Shown: one piece after another, positions 25,313 through 34,600 of the stretch | How positions within the stretch are numbered: position 1 is the first letter of the stretch | How the letters are laid out: each line of letters starts with the position of its first letter | The notes under the pieces: model-generated | Told to the model about the DNA's origin: nothing | What the model saw: only the letters and a program-made list of their open reading frames with translations | The model's database searches: none | Assembly (NCBI RefSeq): GCF_029338575.1 | Contig: NZ_CP119992.1 | Span: 2,356,001-2,420,000, forward strand | Reading direction: 5' to 3' | Origin: Halomarina halobia | GTDB lineage: Archaea > Halobacteriota > Halobacteria > Halobacteriales > Haloarculaceae | DNA length: 64,000 bases | Position numbers and translations under genes: made by a program

Positions 25313-26422
25313 TCAGGAGCGGTCGAGGGGCAGGTGCCGCTCGGTCGTCGCGTCGCCCCCGACGGACTCGACCGCCTCGCTCGGCCAGTCGCCGGTCCGG
25401 GTGAGCACCTCGAAGCCGTCCGCGGTCACGAGCGTCGTGTCCTCGCTCTTCGTACCCTGCACCGTCGGGTTCCAGGCGTAGGCCATCGGTAGCTCGACGG
25501 TCGCCCCGTGACCGGGCGTGGCGATCCACTCCCGGCCCGCGAAGCCGGCGGCCCCGCCCTGGTGGTGACGCCGCCACTCGCCGTCGAACCCGACCTCGTC
25601 GTAGGCGTGCCGCACGTCGGCGAAGACGTCGCCGGCGGTGCCGCCCTCGCGCCCGACGCGCCGGGTCGCCGCGAGCGCGGACGCCTCGACGCGCATCGCG
25701 GCGCGGTGGCGCTCGGCCAGCCACGCGGGCGGGTCGAACGCGACCGTCCGGGTGCAACTGGCGAACAGGCCGCCGCGCTCGGCGGTGACCGAGACGAGCG
25801 CGTAGTCGCCCAGTTCGACGGGGTTCGGCGTGTAGTGGCGGTACCTCCCCGCGCGCTCCGCCCCGCCGACGAGCGCGACGGGCGAGTCGATCCCGCGCGC
25901 GGCGAGGTCACCCCGGAGGCGGGCCGCGACGGCGCGCTCGGTCTCGTCCGACTCGCACGTTCGGCAGACCGCCTCGACGGCCTCGGCCGCGTCGCGACCG
26001 AGCGCCCGGTAGCGCTCGACGTCCGCGTCCGCGAGCGGTTGCCGGAGCGCGCTCGCGTCGACCGTCTCGAAGCCGGGAACGGGGAAGTCGGCGGCGGCGG
26101 GCGTCGGACTCGCGTCCGCGATCGCTCCCGCGAGGTCGTCGGCGTACCAGTCGAACGCGACGACGTCGGCGTCGGCCGGTAGCTCCTCGTCCCGCAGGCG
26201 CGGGGCCTCGATCGTGTCCGTCACGACGGTCAGCCCGTCGCCGTCGTAGCCGGCCGCGGCGACGCCGACGTCGCCCGCGCGGTCCACGACGTTGTCGCCG
26301 CCGGTGAGCCACGCGAACCCGTTCGGACGGGCGAACCAGACGGCCTCGAGGCCGTTCCCGTCGAGGTAGGCGTCGAGGCGGTCCGTCCGCTCGCGCCAGT
26401 CGAAGCCGGCCTCCGGACTCAT
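25313..26422 (-). CDS. M24-fold protein with degenerate metal site
   Basis: 369 residues with the two-domain creatinase/Xaa-Pro peptidase layout. Aligning to the M24 motif, the first metal Asp is S211, the second is S222 (SVTAERGGLFASCTRT), and the first Glu of the pair is N318 (WNPT). His287 and E327 remain. It is therefore unlikely to bind the dinuclear metal centre and may act like metal-free creatinase or as a binding protein. ATG 26422 overlaps the stop of the upstream dehydrogenase by 4 bp, so it is the last gene of the sugar cluster. Confidence 0.82.
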   Translation of the reverse strand: MSPEAGFDWRERTDRLDAYLDGNGLEAVWFARPNGFAWLTGGDNVVDRAGDVGVAAAGYDGDGLTVVTDTIEAPRLRDEELPADADVVAFDWYADDLAGAIADASPTPAAADFPVPGFETVDASALRQPLADADVERYRALGRDAAEAVEAVCRTCESDETERAVAARLRGDLAARGIDSPVALVGGAERAGRYRHYTPNPVELGDYALVSVTAERGGLFASCTRTVAFDPPAWLAERHRAAMRVEASALAATRRVGREGGTAGDVFADVRHAYDEVGFDGEWRRHHQGGAAGFAGREWIATPGHGATVELPMAYAWNPTVQGTKSEDTTLVTADGFEVLTRTGDWPSEAVESVGGDATTERHLPLDRS

Positions 26423-27537
26423 GAGCGCTCGACGTCGACCCACTCGGCCGCCTCGTCGCTCCGCTCGACGGCGTCGAGGACGCGCTGGACCTCCAGGGCG
26501 TCCTCGAAGTTCGCGTGGAACTCCGTCTCGCCGGCGACCGCGCGGAGGAACTCGTAGTTCTCGTGGACGAAGGTGTGCTCCCACCCGAGGACGTGGCCCG
26601 GCGGCCACCAGTGCTCGACGTAGGGGTCGTCCGCGTCGGTGACGAGCACGGTCTCGAAGCCCCGGTCGTCCTCCCGGAGCACCTCGAGTTCGTTCAGCCG
26701 TTCGAGCGAGAAGCGGAGCGCGCCGTCGGTCCCCTCGACCTCGATCGTGTGGTCGTTCTTGTGCCCCGTCCCGGCGCGGGTCGCCTCGAAGGTGCCCATC
26801 GCGCCGGCCTCGTAGGCGACCTGCGCGGAGTAGGCGTCGTCGACGGTGACCGGCCTGCTCTCGTCTTCGCCCTCCACCGGGCGCTCCTCGACGAACGTCC
26901 GCAGGTGACCGCTGACGCGCTCGACCTCGCCGACGCGGTCGCCGACCAGGAAGCGCGCGAGGTCGAGCGAGTGCGCCCCGAGGTCGCCGAGCGCGCCGCT
27001 GCCCGCGAGTTCCTCGTCGTTGCGCCACGACCACGGCGCGTCGGGAGCGACCAGCCAGTCCTGGAGGTAGCGCCCGCGGACGTGGCGGATCTCGCCGAGG
27101 TCGCCGTCGTCGATCAACCGCCGGGCGTGGCGGATCGCGGGGACGTAGCGGTAGTTGAACGCGCAGCCGGCGACGGCGTCGCTCCTCCGCGCCGCCTCGG
27201 TCATCGCCTCTGCCCCCTCGAGCGTCGGCGCGAGCGGCTTCTCGCAGAGGACGTGGACGCCCGCGTCGAGCGCCGCGATCGACGGCTCCGGGTGGAGGTA
27301 GTTCGGCCCGAGGTTGTAGAGCACGTCCACCTCCTCTATCGCCTCCTCCCAGTCGGTCGCGGTGGCCGCGAATCCGAGGCGGTCGGCGGCCGCCGACAGC
27401 GCCTCCTCGTCGCGCCCGACGAGCACCGCTCGCTCGGTCTCCGGCGCGTCCGGGAAGAACATCGGCAGGCGGGCCAGCGCGTTGCCGTGCGCCTTCCCCA
27501 TGAAGCGGTACCCCAGCATTCCGATTCGGAGCGTCAT
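26419..27537 (-). CDS. Gfo/Idh/MocA-family oxidoreductase
   Basis: 372 residues. Nucleotide-binding start IGMLGYRFMGKAHGNAL (about 5-21), then GPNYLHPEPSIAALDAGVHVLCEKPLA with the family EKP motif (about 97-99), then the C-terminal beta-sheet domain with GDLGAHSLDLARFLVGD carrying the catalytic Asp/His pattern (GxHxxD). The family oxidises sugars or cyclitols with NAD(P). It starts 65 bp after the isomerase stop and overlaps the M24 gene by 4 bp. The substrate is unknown; a keto-sugar or inositol-type route is the best guess from the neighbours. Confidence 0.9.
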   Translation of the reverse strand: MTLRIGMLGYRFMGKAHGNALARLPMFFPDAPETERAVLVGRDEEALSAAADRLGFAATATDWEEAIEEVDVLYNLGPNYLHPEPSIAALDAGVHVLCEKPLAPTLEGAEAMTEAARRSDAVAGCAFNYRYVPAIRHARRLIDDGDLGEIRHVRGRYLQDWLVAPDAPWSWRNDEELAGSGALGDLGAHSLDLARFLVGDRVGEVERVSGHLRTFVEERPVEGEDESRPVTVDDAYSAQVAYEAGAMGTFEATRAGTGHKNDHTIEVEGTDGALRFSLERLNELEVLREDDRGFETVLVTDADDPYVEHWWPPGHVLGWEHTFVHENYEFLRAVAGETEFHANFEDALEVQRVLDAVERSDEAAEWVDVERS

Positions 27538-27602
27538 CTCGTGGTCACCTCGCGCGGAGGGGAGAAAGTGGTTCGGGGTGGTCGAGAGACGGGCGACTCG
27601 CG

Positions 27603-28571
27603 CTACTCCGCCCAGTAGGCGTCGCCGGGAGTCGTCTCGAAGACGGCGCGGTCCAGCAGCTCGACGGCCTTCTCCAGCCCCTCGCGCGAGGAGGTGAGCG
27701 AGTCCTCGTGCTCGATCGAGAGCGCGCCGTCGTAGCCGACCATCCGCAGCGTGGAGACGACGTCCTTCCAGTGGGCCTCGCCGTGGCCGTATCCCACCGT
27801 CCGGAACAGCCACGAGCGATCCGGCTCCTCGGTGTAGGGCGTCGTGTCGAGGACGCCCTTCTCCCGGGCCACCGAGTCGTAGACGCGGGTGTCCTTGGCG
27901 TGGACGTGGTGGATGGCACCCCGTTCGCCGAGCAGGCGGATGGCCGCGAGCACGTCGATCCCCTGCCAGTAGAGGTGCGATGGGTCGAAGTTCGCGCCCA
28001 CGTACTCGTTGGTCGCCTCGCGGAGGCGGAGCAGCCCCGTCGGCTCGTGGACGAGCATGTTCGGGTGCATCTCGACCGCGACGTTCACGCCGTGCTCGGC
28101 GGCGTGCTCGGCGAGCGCCGACCAGTACTCCGTGGCGACCTCCCACTGGTAGTCGTGGGCCTCGGCGTGCTCGCTCGGCCAGGGCGCGGTGATCCAGTTG
28201 GGAACCTCGTCGTTCGGCCCGCCGGCGGGTAACCCGGAGAAGCACGTGACGGCGTCGACGCCGAGCTGGTCGGCGAGGCGGATCGCCTCGCGCAGTTCGG
28301 CGTCCGCGCGCTCCGCGCGCTCGTCGTCGGGGTGGAGCGGGTTGTTGTGCGTCGCGAGCGCGCTCACGACGAGGTCGTGTTCGTCGAGCGTCTCGCGGAG
28401 GGCGGCCCGCGCGTCGTCGTCGTCGAGCAGCGCCTCCCGGTCCACGTGGTCCTCGCCGGGGAAGCCGCCGCAGCCGAGCTCGACCGCGCCGACCCCGATC
28501 CCCGAGAGGTAGGAGAGCGCGTCTTCGAGCGATTCATCGCCGAGCGGAACGGTGAGTACGCCGATATGCAT
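27603..28571 (-). CDS. Sugar phosphate isomerase/epimerase family TIM-barrel protein
   Basis: 322 residues of the AP-endonuclease-2 (xylose-isomerase-like) fold. Metal-binding motifs are visible along the barrel: VAVEMHPNMLVHEP (Glu about 170), ANFDPSHLYWQGID, HVHAKDTRVY and LSIEHEDSL. These match IolE/IolI- and KguE-like isomerases and dehydratases that act on keto-sugars and inosose. Co-occurrence with two Gfo/Idh/MocA dehydrogenases strongly suggests sequential oxidation and isomerisation of an imported sugar. Confidence 0.9.
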   Translation of the reverse strand: MHIGVLTVPLGDESLEDALSYLSGIGVGAVELGCGGFPGEDHVDREALLDDDDARAALRETLDEHDLVVSALATHNNPLHPDDERAERADAELREAIRLADQLGVDAVTCFSGLPAGGPNDEVPNWITAPWPSEHAEAHDYQWEVATEYWSALAEHAAEHGVNVAVEMHPNMLVHEPTGLLRLREATNEYVGANFDPSHLYWQGIDVLAAIRLLGERGAIHHVHAKDTRVYDSVAREKGVLDTTPYTEEPDRSWLFRTVGYGHGEAHWKDVVSTLRMVGYDGALSIEHEDSLTSSREGLEKAVELLDRAVFETTPGDAYWAE

Positions 28572-28663
28572 GGTTCGTGTCGTCCCCTATCGTGGGTAGT
28601 GTACGTAGTCGTTCGGGCGTCGGTGCGCCGACGGTCGACCCGCCGCGGTGATCAGTTGCGTGA

Positions 28664-29776
28664 TCAGTCGCTGGCCGAGATGGGGGTCTCGTGGAGGGAG
28701 ACGGCGGTACCGGTCTCGGCGGAGCGGTAGATGCCGTCGAGGACGCGCTGGACGACGAGCGCCTCGTCGACAGTGTTCTGCGTCGGGGGTTCGTCGCTGG
28801 CGACCGCGGCGAGGAACGCGCGCAGCTCGGAGCGCATCGCCGGGAGCCGCTGGGTGGCGACCTCCGTGTCCTCGAAGTGGGGCGCGCCGCCGCTGCTCGC
28901 CTCGTAGATGGTGAGATTGCCGTCCAGGTCGAGCGTCGCTCCGCCCTCCGTCCCGTGGACGACGAACTCGGTCGTCGGCGGACGGTTGGTCGCCCACGCG
29001 ACCTCGAGCGACACCGTTCGATCCTCCGCACAGCGGATGAACGCGCTCGCGGAGTCGTCCACGTCGAAGACCCCCTCGCCGTCCTCGCCCCACATCTCGA
29101 GGTAGGTGTAGTCCTCCTGGTGGCCGAACTGCGAGCGGGTCACGCCCGTCAGCTCGCGGACCTCGGGGAACGAGAGGAGGTGGAGCGCGAGGTCGATGGC
29201 GTGGACGCCGATGTCGACGAGCGCGCCGCCGCCCGACACCGCCTTGTCGGTGAACCAGGAGCCGCGGCCGGGGACGCCCCGCCGTCGGACGTAGTTGGCC
29301 TCGACGTGCGTCACCTCGCCGAAACGACCCTGTCGCTGGTAGTGCTTGAAGACGCGGACGGCGTCGTTGAAACGATTGAGAAAGCCCACCATCCCGATCC
29401 CCTCGGCCGCGTGGGCGGCGTCGGCGATGCGCTCGGCGCTCTGGAGGTTGTGTGCCAGGGGCTTCTCGAGAAAGACGTCGAGCCCCGCCTCGAACGCGTC
29501 GACGGCGTACTCCTCGTGGAATCGGTTCGGCGTCGCGACGATGACGGCGTCGACGGTCTCGTAGAGTTCTTCGGGATATTCGTACGCGCGGACGCCGAAG
29601 CGATTCTCGAAGCGTTCGCACGCCTCGGAGGATATATCCATACCCCCCGCGAGTTCGACGACCCCCTCGGTGGCCAGCGACTGGAGGTGCTCCGCGTGGA
29701 TGTGCCCGATGCTTCCGAGGCCGATGAGGCCGACTCTCGGTGGTGCAGATGTTGTTTTGTTCGTGCTCGTGTTCAT
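28664..29776 (-). CDS. Gfo/Idh/MocA-family oxidoreductase (second copy)
   Basis: 370 residues. Rossmann start VGLIGLGSIGHIHAEHL (about 15-31), VIVATPNRFHEEYAVDAFEAGLDVFLEKPLAHN (EKP about 104-106), and the GGGALVDIGVHAIDLALHLL catalytic block. It is clearly different in sequence from the 26419 protein, so it is not a recent duplicate. ATG 29776 lies 65 bp after the small gene of the ABC operon. An AT-rich, palindromic patch (tctaga at about 29808) in that gap may carry its own promoter. Confidence 0.9.
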   Translation of the reverse strand: MNTSTNKTTSAPPRVGLIGLGSIGHIHAEHLQSLATEGVVELAGGMDISSEACERFENRFGVRAYEYPEELYETVDAVIVATPNRFHEEYAVDAFEAGLDVFLEKPLAHNLQSAERIADAAHAAEGIGMVGFLNRFNDAVRVFKHYQRQGRFGEVTHVEANYVRRRGVPGRGSWFTDKAVSGGGALVDIGVHAIDLALHLLSFPEVRELTGVTRSQFGHQEDYTYLEMWGEDGEGVFDVDDSASAFIRCAEDRTVSLEVAWATNRPPTTEFVVHGTEGGATLDLDGNLTIYEASSGGAPHFEDTEVATQRLPAMRSELRAFLAAVASDEPPTQNTVDEALVVQRVLDGIYRSAETGTAVSLHETPISASD

Positions 29777-29841
29777 ACAGTGATCGTCGTGTTGTGCCTA
29801 CGTTCTAGAGTACAATACCCCTGACGAGATGAGCACGAGGG

Positions 29842-30048
29842 CTAGTACAGTTGCCGCTCGCGTTCCTCGCGCTCGCGTTCCTTCTGTGCCTGCTCACGCA
29901 ACCGTTGGCGGCCGCGCCAGAACTGTCTGACGGTCGGGATCAACCGCCGCCGGACGTCGCGGACGAACGCGACGATGCCGTAGACCCAGAAGAAAAACAG
30001 GAGCGTCACGCCCCCGACGTACAGCGCGGGATCCACGTCAGCGGTCAC
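29842..30048 (-). CDS. Small ABC-operon-associated membrane protein
   Basis: 68 residues from a GTG that overlaps the ABC ATPase stop by 11 bp. One membrane helix (YVGGVTLLFFFWVYGIVAFV, about 10-29) is followed by a highly basic and then Glu/Arg-rich tail (REQAQKEREREERERQ), probably a cytosolic coiled coil. It sits inside the sugar-transport operon just after the ATPase. I know no function; it may be an accessory or regulatory subunit of the importer. Confidence 0.7.
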   Translation of the reverse strand: MTADVDPALYVGGVTLLFFFWVYGIVAFVRDVRRRLIPTVRQFWRGRQRLREQAQKEREREERERQLY

Positions 30049-31189
30049 CCCCGTCTGCGGCCACCTCGGGCGAACGGGTGACGCCGTGGACGATCGCGTC
30101 GCCGCTCTCGGTGTCGAAGAGGTGCACCTTCGATCGATCGAGGACGATCTCGACCGGTTCGTTCTCGGTGAGGTCGCTGTCCGGCGAGACGCTCATGAGC
30201 AACTCCGTCTCATCGTCCTCGCCCTCGCCCTCGCCTTCGACGATGAGCGTGACGAAGATCTCGTCGCCCATCGGTTCGAGCACGTCGGTCCGCGCCTGGA
30301 TCACCTCGGAGGGCGCGTCGAGTTCCTCGACCTGCTCGACGGCGTAGATGTCCTCCGGACGGACGCCGAGGGTGACCGCCGTTCCGTCGGCGATCCGGAC
30401 CGAGCTGTCGACCTCCACCGAGAACGCCGGACAGGCGAAGCTCTCGTTCTCGAAGACGCCGTCGACGAGGTTCATGCTCGGCGATCCGATGAAGCCCGCG
30501 ACGAACAGGTTCGCCGGTTCGTTGTAGCAGACGAGCGGCGGGGCGAGCTGCTGGAGTTCCCCCCCGTCGATGACGGCGATGCGGTCGGACATCGTCATCG
30601 CCTCCGCCTGGTCGTGGGTGACGTAGATCGTCGTCGTCTCCAGCTCCCTGTGCAGGCGCTGGAGTTCGGTCCGCATGTGGACCCGCAGCTTCGCGTCGAG
30701 GTTCGCGAGCGGCTCGTCCATCAGGAACGCGTCGGGGTTGCGGACGATGGCGCGGGCGATGGCGACGCGCTGGCGCTGCCCGCCCGACAGTTCGTCCGGC
30801 ATGCGGTCGAGCATCCCCTCCAGTTGAACGGTCTCGACGGCCCGGTTCACCCGGCGGTCGATCTCCTCCTTGTCGTAGTCCCGCAGACGGAGCCCGAAGC
30901 TGATGTTGTCGTAGACGTTCATGTGGGGGAACAGCGCGATGTTCTGGAACACCATCGCCACCCCACGGTCCTTCGGCGGGAGGTTCGTCACCTCCCGGTC
31001 GCCGATGTACACCTCGCCCTCGGTGGGCATGGTGAGTCCGGCGACCATCTCCATGGTGGTCGACTTCCCGCAGCCCGACGGGCCGACGAGCGTGAGGAAC
31101 TCGCCGTCCCGGATCTCGAGGTTCATGTCGTCGACCGCGACGACGTCCTGGTAGCGTTTCGAGACTTCGTTGAGTGTGACGGTTGCCAT
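30038..31189 (-). CDS. ugpC: Sugar ABC transporter ATP-binding protein (MalK/UgpC type)
   Basis: 383 residues. Walker A GPSGCGKST (about 36-44), Q-loop VFQNIALFPHMNVYDNI, signature LSGGQRQRVAIARAI, Walker B AFLMDEPLANLDAKL and the switch His in TIYVTHDQAEAM are intact. The C-terminal OB-type regulatory domain contains LGVRPEDIY (about 275-283). This is the CUT1/MalK subfamily, shared by importers of di- and oligosaccharides or glycerol-3-phosphate. An acidic insert (EGEGEGEDDETE) is haloarchaeal. It follows the permease by 7 bp. Confidence 0.93.
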   Translation of the reverse strand: MATVTLNEVSKRYQDVVAVDDMNLEIRDGEFLTLVGPSGCGKSTTMEMVAGLTMPTEGEVYIGDREVTNLPPKDRGVAMVFQNIALFPHMNVYDNISFGLRLRDYDKEEIDRRVNRAVETVQLEGMLDRMPDELSGGQRQRVAIARAIVRNPDAFLMDEPLANLDAKLRVHMRTELQRLHRELETTTIYVTHDQAEAMTMSDRIAVIDGGELQQLAPPLVCYNEPANLFVAGFIGSPSMNLVDGVFENESFACPAFSVEVDSSVRIADGTAVTLGVRPEDIYAVEQVEELDAPSEVIQARTDVLEPMGDEIFVTLIVEGEGEGEDDETELLMSVSPDSDLTENEPVEIVLDRSKVHLFDTESGDAIVHGVTRSPEVAADGGDR

Positions 31190-31196
31190 GATTGTA

Positions 31197-32114
31197 TCAC
31201 TCCTTGAGGGCCCCTGCCGTGAGGCCGCTGACGATCTTCTCCTGTGCGATGACGACGAGGATCGCGATCGGGATCACGCCCACGATGGACGCGGCCGCCA
31301 TCAGGTTGTACAGCGTCGAGTACTGCGTCTGGTAGTTGAGGATGCCCCAGAGAAGCGGTGCCCAGTTCGTGTACTTCCCGCTCGTGACCATGAGGTACGA
31401 GAAGAAGAACTCGTTGTACACCGCGATGAACGTCAGCACGGCGGCGGTCGCGACGCCCGGTGCCGAGAGCGGAATGATGACCCGAAAGAGCGCGCCCAGT
31501 CGGGTCGATCCCTCGACGCGCGCGGCGTCCTCGAGTCCGTCCGGGATCTGGCTGTAGAACGTCGTCAGGATGAAGATCGAGAGCGGCAGGAACAGCGCGC
31601 TGAACGGGAGGATCATCGCGGGCGGCGTGTTGATCACCCGCGGGAACACCTGCACGCCGAAGACGATCACGTCCCCCTGGAACAGCTGGTACAGCGGGAG
31701 CAGGAACGCCGCGGGCGGGAAGTAGGAGATGGCGAGTACGATGAGCATGAGCGGCGTCCGGCCGGGGAAGTCGAGGCGGCCGAAGACGTAGCCCGCGAGC
31801 GACGCCAGCACGATGATGATGACCGTCGTGATCGTGGCGAGCACGAAGCTGTTGAACAGGTAGAAGTGGAGCGGCACCACCTCGAAGATCTCGACGAACG
31901 CCCCCGGGTTGAACCCCTTCGGGGCGAGCCCCATGTCCTGGATGGCGCTCGTCGGGGTGAGCGCGATGACCAGCAGGTAGTAGAGCGGGAACAGCGTCGT
32001 GACGAGGAAGAAGATCATCGCCACGTAGAACAGCGCCCGGTAGGTCTTCCGGGGGTCGCTGATGGACCCCTGCACCCAGCGGGTGAACGGCCCGTCGTTG
32101 GACTCGGTCGACAT
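31197..32114 (-). CDS. Sugar ABC transporter permease (MalG type)
   Basis: 305 residues with six membrane helices. The EAA loop that docks to the ATPase is visible as DAARVEGSTRLGALFRVIIPLSAPG. The N-terminus is short and cytosolic (SNDGPFTRWVQGSISDP). It forms the CUT1 heterodimer with the permease encoded immediately upstream; the start ATG follows that gene's stop with no gap. Confidence 0.93.
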   Translation of the reverse strand: MSTESNDGPFTRWVQGSISDPRKTYRALFYVAMIFFLVTTLFPLYYLLVIALTPTSAIQDMGLAPKGFNPGAFVEIFEVVPLHFYLFNSFVLATITTVIIIVLASLAGYVFGRLDFPGRTPLMLIVLAISYFPPAAFLLPLYQLFQGDVIVFGVQVFPRVINTPPAMILPFSALFLPLSIFILTTFYSQIPDGLEDAARVEGSTRLGALFRVIIPLSAPGVATAAVLTFIAVYNEFFFSYLMVTSGKYTNWAPLLWGILNYQTQYSTLYNLMAAASIVGVIPIAILVVIAQEKIVSGLTAGALKE

Positions 32115-33101
32115 TCAGATCCCCTCCTTGGCGAGTCGGTAGATGTTCACGGCGACGAGTAGCCCGATGAGCGCCGCCGTCGTGAACGCGATGGCGGCCG
32201 CGGTGCCGTAGCGACCGACGGTGAGGAACGTCGTCACCACCTGACAGGACAGCGATGGCACCGTCGTACAGCCCGCGCCGGAGGCCTCGATCAGGCCGAA
32301 GACGCGCGCCGCGTCGATGGTCCGGAAGAGCATGGCGACCACCACGGTGGGCAGGACGAGCGGCAGGGTGATGAACCGGAACTGCTGGACGCGGCTCGCC
32401 CCCGAGACGCGCGCCACGTCGTACAGCGACCGGTCGATGCTCTGTAGCCCCGCGAGGATGAGCAGCGCCATGAACGCCGAGGTCTTCCAGATGTCGGCGA
32501 CGATGATGAGCAGCAACGAACTGCCGAGGTCGTTGAGCGGCTGGCTCGTGATGAGCCCGAGGTTCGCGAGCGGTTCGACCGCGAAGCCGACCCCCGGCTG
32601 GAACATCAGGTAGAAGATCATCCCCTGGATCACGATCGGCACCGCCCACGGGAGGATGATGGCGACGCGCACCCACCGGCGACCGCGGAAGTCCTGATCG
32701 AGCACCAGCGCCTGGCCGAATCCGATGATGGTTTCGAAGAAGACGCTGACGACGGTGAACACGAGCGTCACCACCAGCGCGCTCTGGAGCGGCGTCTCGA
32801 GGCTGAAGAACGGATTGACGAGCGCCTTCTGCCCCGTGAACAGTTCGACGTAGTTCTGAAAGCCGACGAACTCGCCGAGACGCTGAGCGCCGGTGACCTG
32901 GTCCGCGAGCAGCGACATCTGGAACGTGCTGAGCAGCGGCCAAAACGCGATGAGCCCGAGTAGCAGGAACACCGGCGTCAGCAACAGGTAGGCGAACTGC
33001 GTCTCGTCGAGCGTCTCTATCCACCGTACCGCGGACACGTACACGCCCGAACGGTCCGACCGACGTTCGCGCGCGGTTCGCTGATCTGTCTCCGTTCCCA
33101 T
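32115..33101 (-). CDS. Sugar ABC transporter permease (MalF type)
   Basis: 328 residues, about six membrane helices, with the EAA loop DVARVSGASRVQQFRFITLPLVLP (key EAA-like residues ARVSGA). A 30-residue polar N-terminus precedes helix 1 (FAYLLLTPVFLLLGLIAFWPLL). It is the second pore subunit of the CUT1 importer. The gap to the upstream binding-protein gene is two bases. Confidence 0.93.
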   Translation of the reverse strand: MGTETDQRTARERRSDRSGVYVSAVRWIETLDETQFAYLLLTPVFLLLGLIAFWPLLSTFQMSLLADQVTGAQRLGEFVGFQNYVELFTGQKALVNPFFSLETPLQSALVVTLVFTVVSVFFETIIGFGQALVLDQDFRGRRWVRVAIILPWAVPIVIQGMIFYLMFQPGVGFAVEPLANLGLITSQPLNDLGSSLLLIIVADIWKTSAFMALLILAGLQSIDRSLYDVARVSGASRVQQFRFITLPLVLPTVVVAMLFRTIDAARVFGLIEASGAGCTTVPSLSCQVVTTFLTVGRYGTAAAIAFTTAALIGLLVAVNIYRLAKEGI

Positions 33102-33103
33102 CG

Positions 33104-34573
33104 TTAGATGCTCTCCTCGATCGTTCGCAGCTCGTTCTTGAGTTCGGTCATGGCCGTGTCCGGCGCGCTCTTACGCGACGCCGATGCGTTGACTGTCCCC
33201 GAGATGGCGCTCGACTCCTGGGGCCAGAGCACCGTCACCGGCCGGGGCATGCTGTTCTGCCCGGCCACGTAGAGGGTGTCAGCGTACCGCCCGGTCGGTT
33301 CGATGTCCCTCGCCGCCTGGGTCTTGAGCAGTTCGAGGTTCGGCGGGAGCCACCCCCAGATGCGGAACAGCCCGAGCATCACCTCGTCGGTGGCTGCCGC
33401 CTCGATGACCTCCGTGACGGCGTCGAGGCTCGTGCTGTTCGGGTTGACCGTGATGTTCCACCCGCCGAGCGCCGACGTCGATCCGCCGGTTCCGGACGCC
33501 TGCGCGTTCGACGGTTCGGTCGCGTAGGGCAGCGGCATCGCGCCGTAGTCGGTGCCGTAGTTCTCCTCCTTCGCGTTCTCCGCGATCGAGTAGGGCCAGT
33601 TGCGCTGCGCGACGGTCTGTCCGTTCACCATCGCGTTGTGCGTGTTCGGCTCGGACCACGAGAGGACGCTCTCTGGGGTGATGCGCCGGTAGCCGTCCAG
33701 TCCGTGGGGGTCGTCCGGGCCGTAGATGAACGACCGGACCATACGCACGGCGTTCGTCACGGGCTCCGTGTCCACCGTGATGGGGCGCTCCCCGATGGGG
33801 CCGAAGAGGTTGTCCCGGCCGCCGAAGTACGCGCCGCCCCACGAGGTCATGAACTCGTTGAACGTACAGCACGAGAGCCCCTCGTAGGCGTCGAACTGGA
33901 AGACGTGGCCGTACCTGAGCGACTCGTCGTCGGCGTTCGCCTCCAGCGTCCTCGCGATGACGTCGGCGAACCGCTTCCAGGTCATCGGCTCCGTCGCCCA
34001 GTTCTCCCCGTCGGGGTCGAACCCCGCGTTGCGGACGAGGTCCTTCCGGTACTGGATGACGGCGAAGTCGGGAAACAGCGGCACGCCGTAGAGGTCGCCG
34101 TCGGTGCTCGTCGCGGTCGAGAGGCTCGGATCCAGGTAGTTCGACTGGATCCGTTTCAACAACCCCTCGGGGAGCAACTGGGTCAGGTTGAGTACCAGTT
34201 CGCGGTCGATGAAGGTCTTCGTCCACCCCGAGTCCATCAGGAACATATCGGGGTCGTCCTCCCCACCGCTGAGCTGTCGCATGTACTGGTCCCTGCGCGC
34301 TCCGGAGTCCTGCACCCCCGGTTCGAACTCGATGCGGATGTCCTTGGAGAGGCCGCCCTCCTCGTGGAACAACGCGCGTATCTCGTCGCCGACTTGCCGC
34401 GAGGCCGCCGCGTCGAATCCCCATCGCACGAGCGTCGTCCCGCCCGCCGTCTCGACATCGCTGTAGATACATCCCGCGAGGCTCGCAGTGACGCCGGACG
34501 CCCCCGCCGCCGCGATGAAGCGACGGCGGGAGACCCCGCCGCTCTGACGTTCCCCCCTGCTACCTCGTGACAT
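33104..34573 (-). CDS. Sugar ABC transporter substrate-binding Tat lipoprotein
   Basis: 489 residues of the extracellular family 1 solute-binding class. The Tat/lipoprotein signal is SRRRFIAAAGASGVTASLAGC with Cys35 as the lipidated residue, so the protein is tethered outside the cell. Features typical of oligosaccharide binders are the N-terminal strand TTLVRWGFDA and FLMDSGWTKTFIDREL. It heads the transporter operon. Its promoter has a clear TATA box (taattatatt on the coding strand) 28-37 bases upstream of the ATG and a TrmB-like inverted repeat just upstream of it. Confidence 0.93.
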   Translation of the reverse strand: MSRGSRGERQSGGVSRRRFIAAAGASGVTASLAGCIYSDVETAGGTTLVRWGFDAAASRQVGDEIRALFHEEGGLSKDIRIEFEPGVQDSGARRDQYMRQLSGGEDDPDMFLMDSGWTKTFIDRELVLNLTQLLPEGLLKRIQSNYLDPSLSTATSTDGDLYGVPLFPDFAVIQYRKDLVRNAGFDPDGENWATEPMTWKRFADVIARTLEANADDESLRYGHVFQFDAYEGLSCCTFNEFMTSWGGAYFGGRDNLFGPIGERPITVDTEPVTNAVRMVRSFIYGPDDPHGLDGYRRITPESVLSWSEPNTHNAMVNGQTVAQRNWPYSIAENAKEENYGTDYGAMPLPYATEPSNAQASGTGGSTSALGGWNITVNPNSTSLDAVTEVIEAAATDEVMLGLFRIWGWLPPNLELLKTQAARDIEPTGRYADTLYVAGQNSMPRPVTVLWPQESSAISGTVNASASRKSAPDTAMTELKNELRTIEESI

Positions 34574-34600
34574 TACCAGTCTGGAATCACCCGTCTCATC

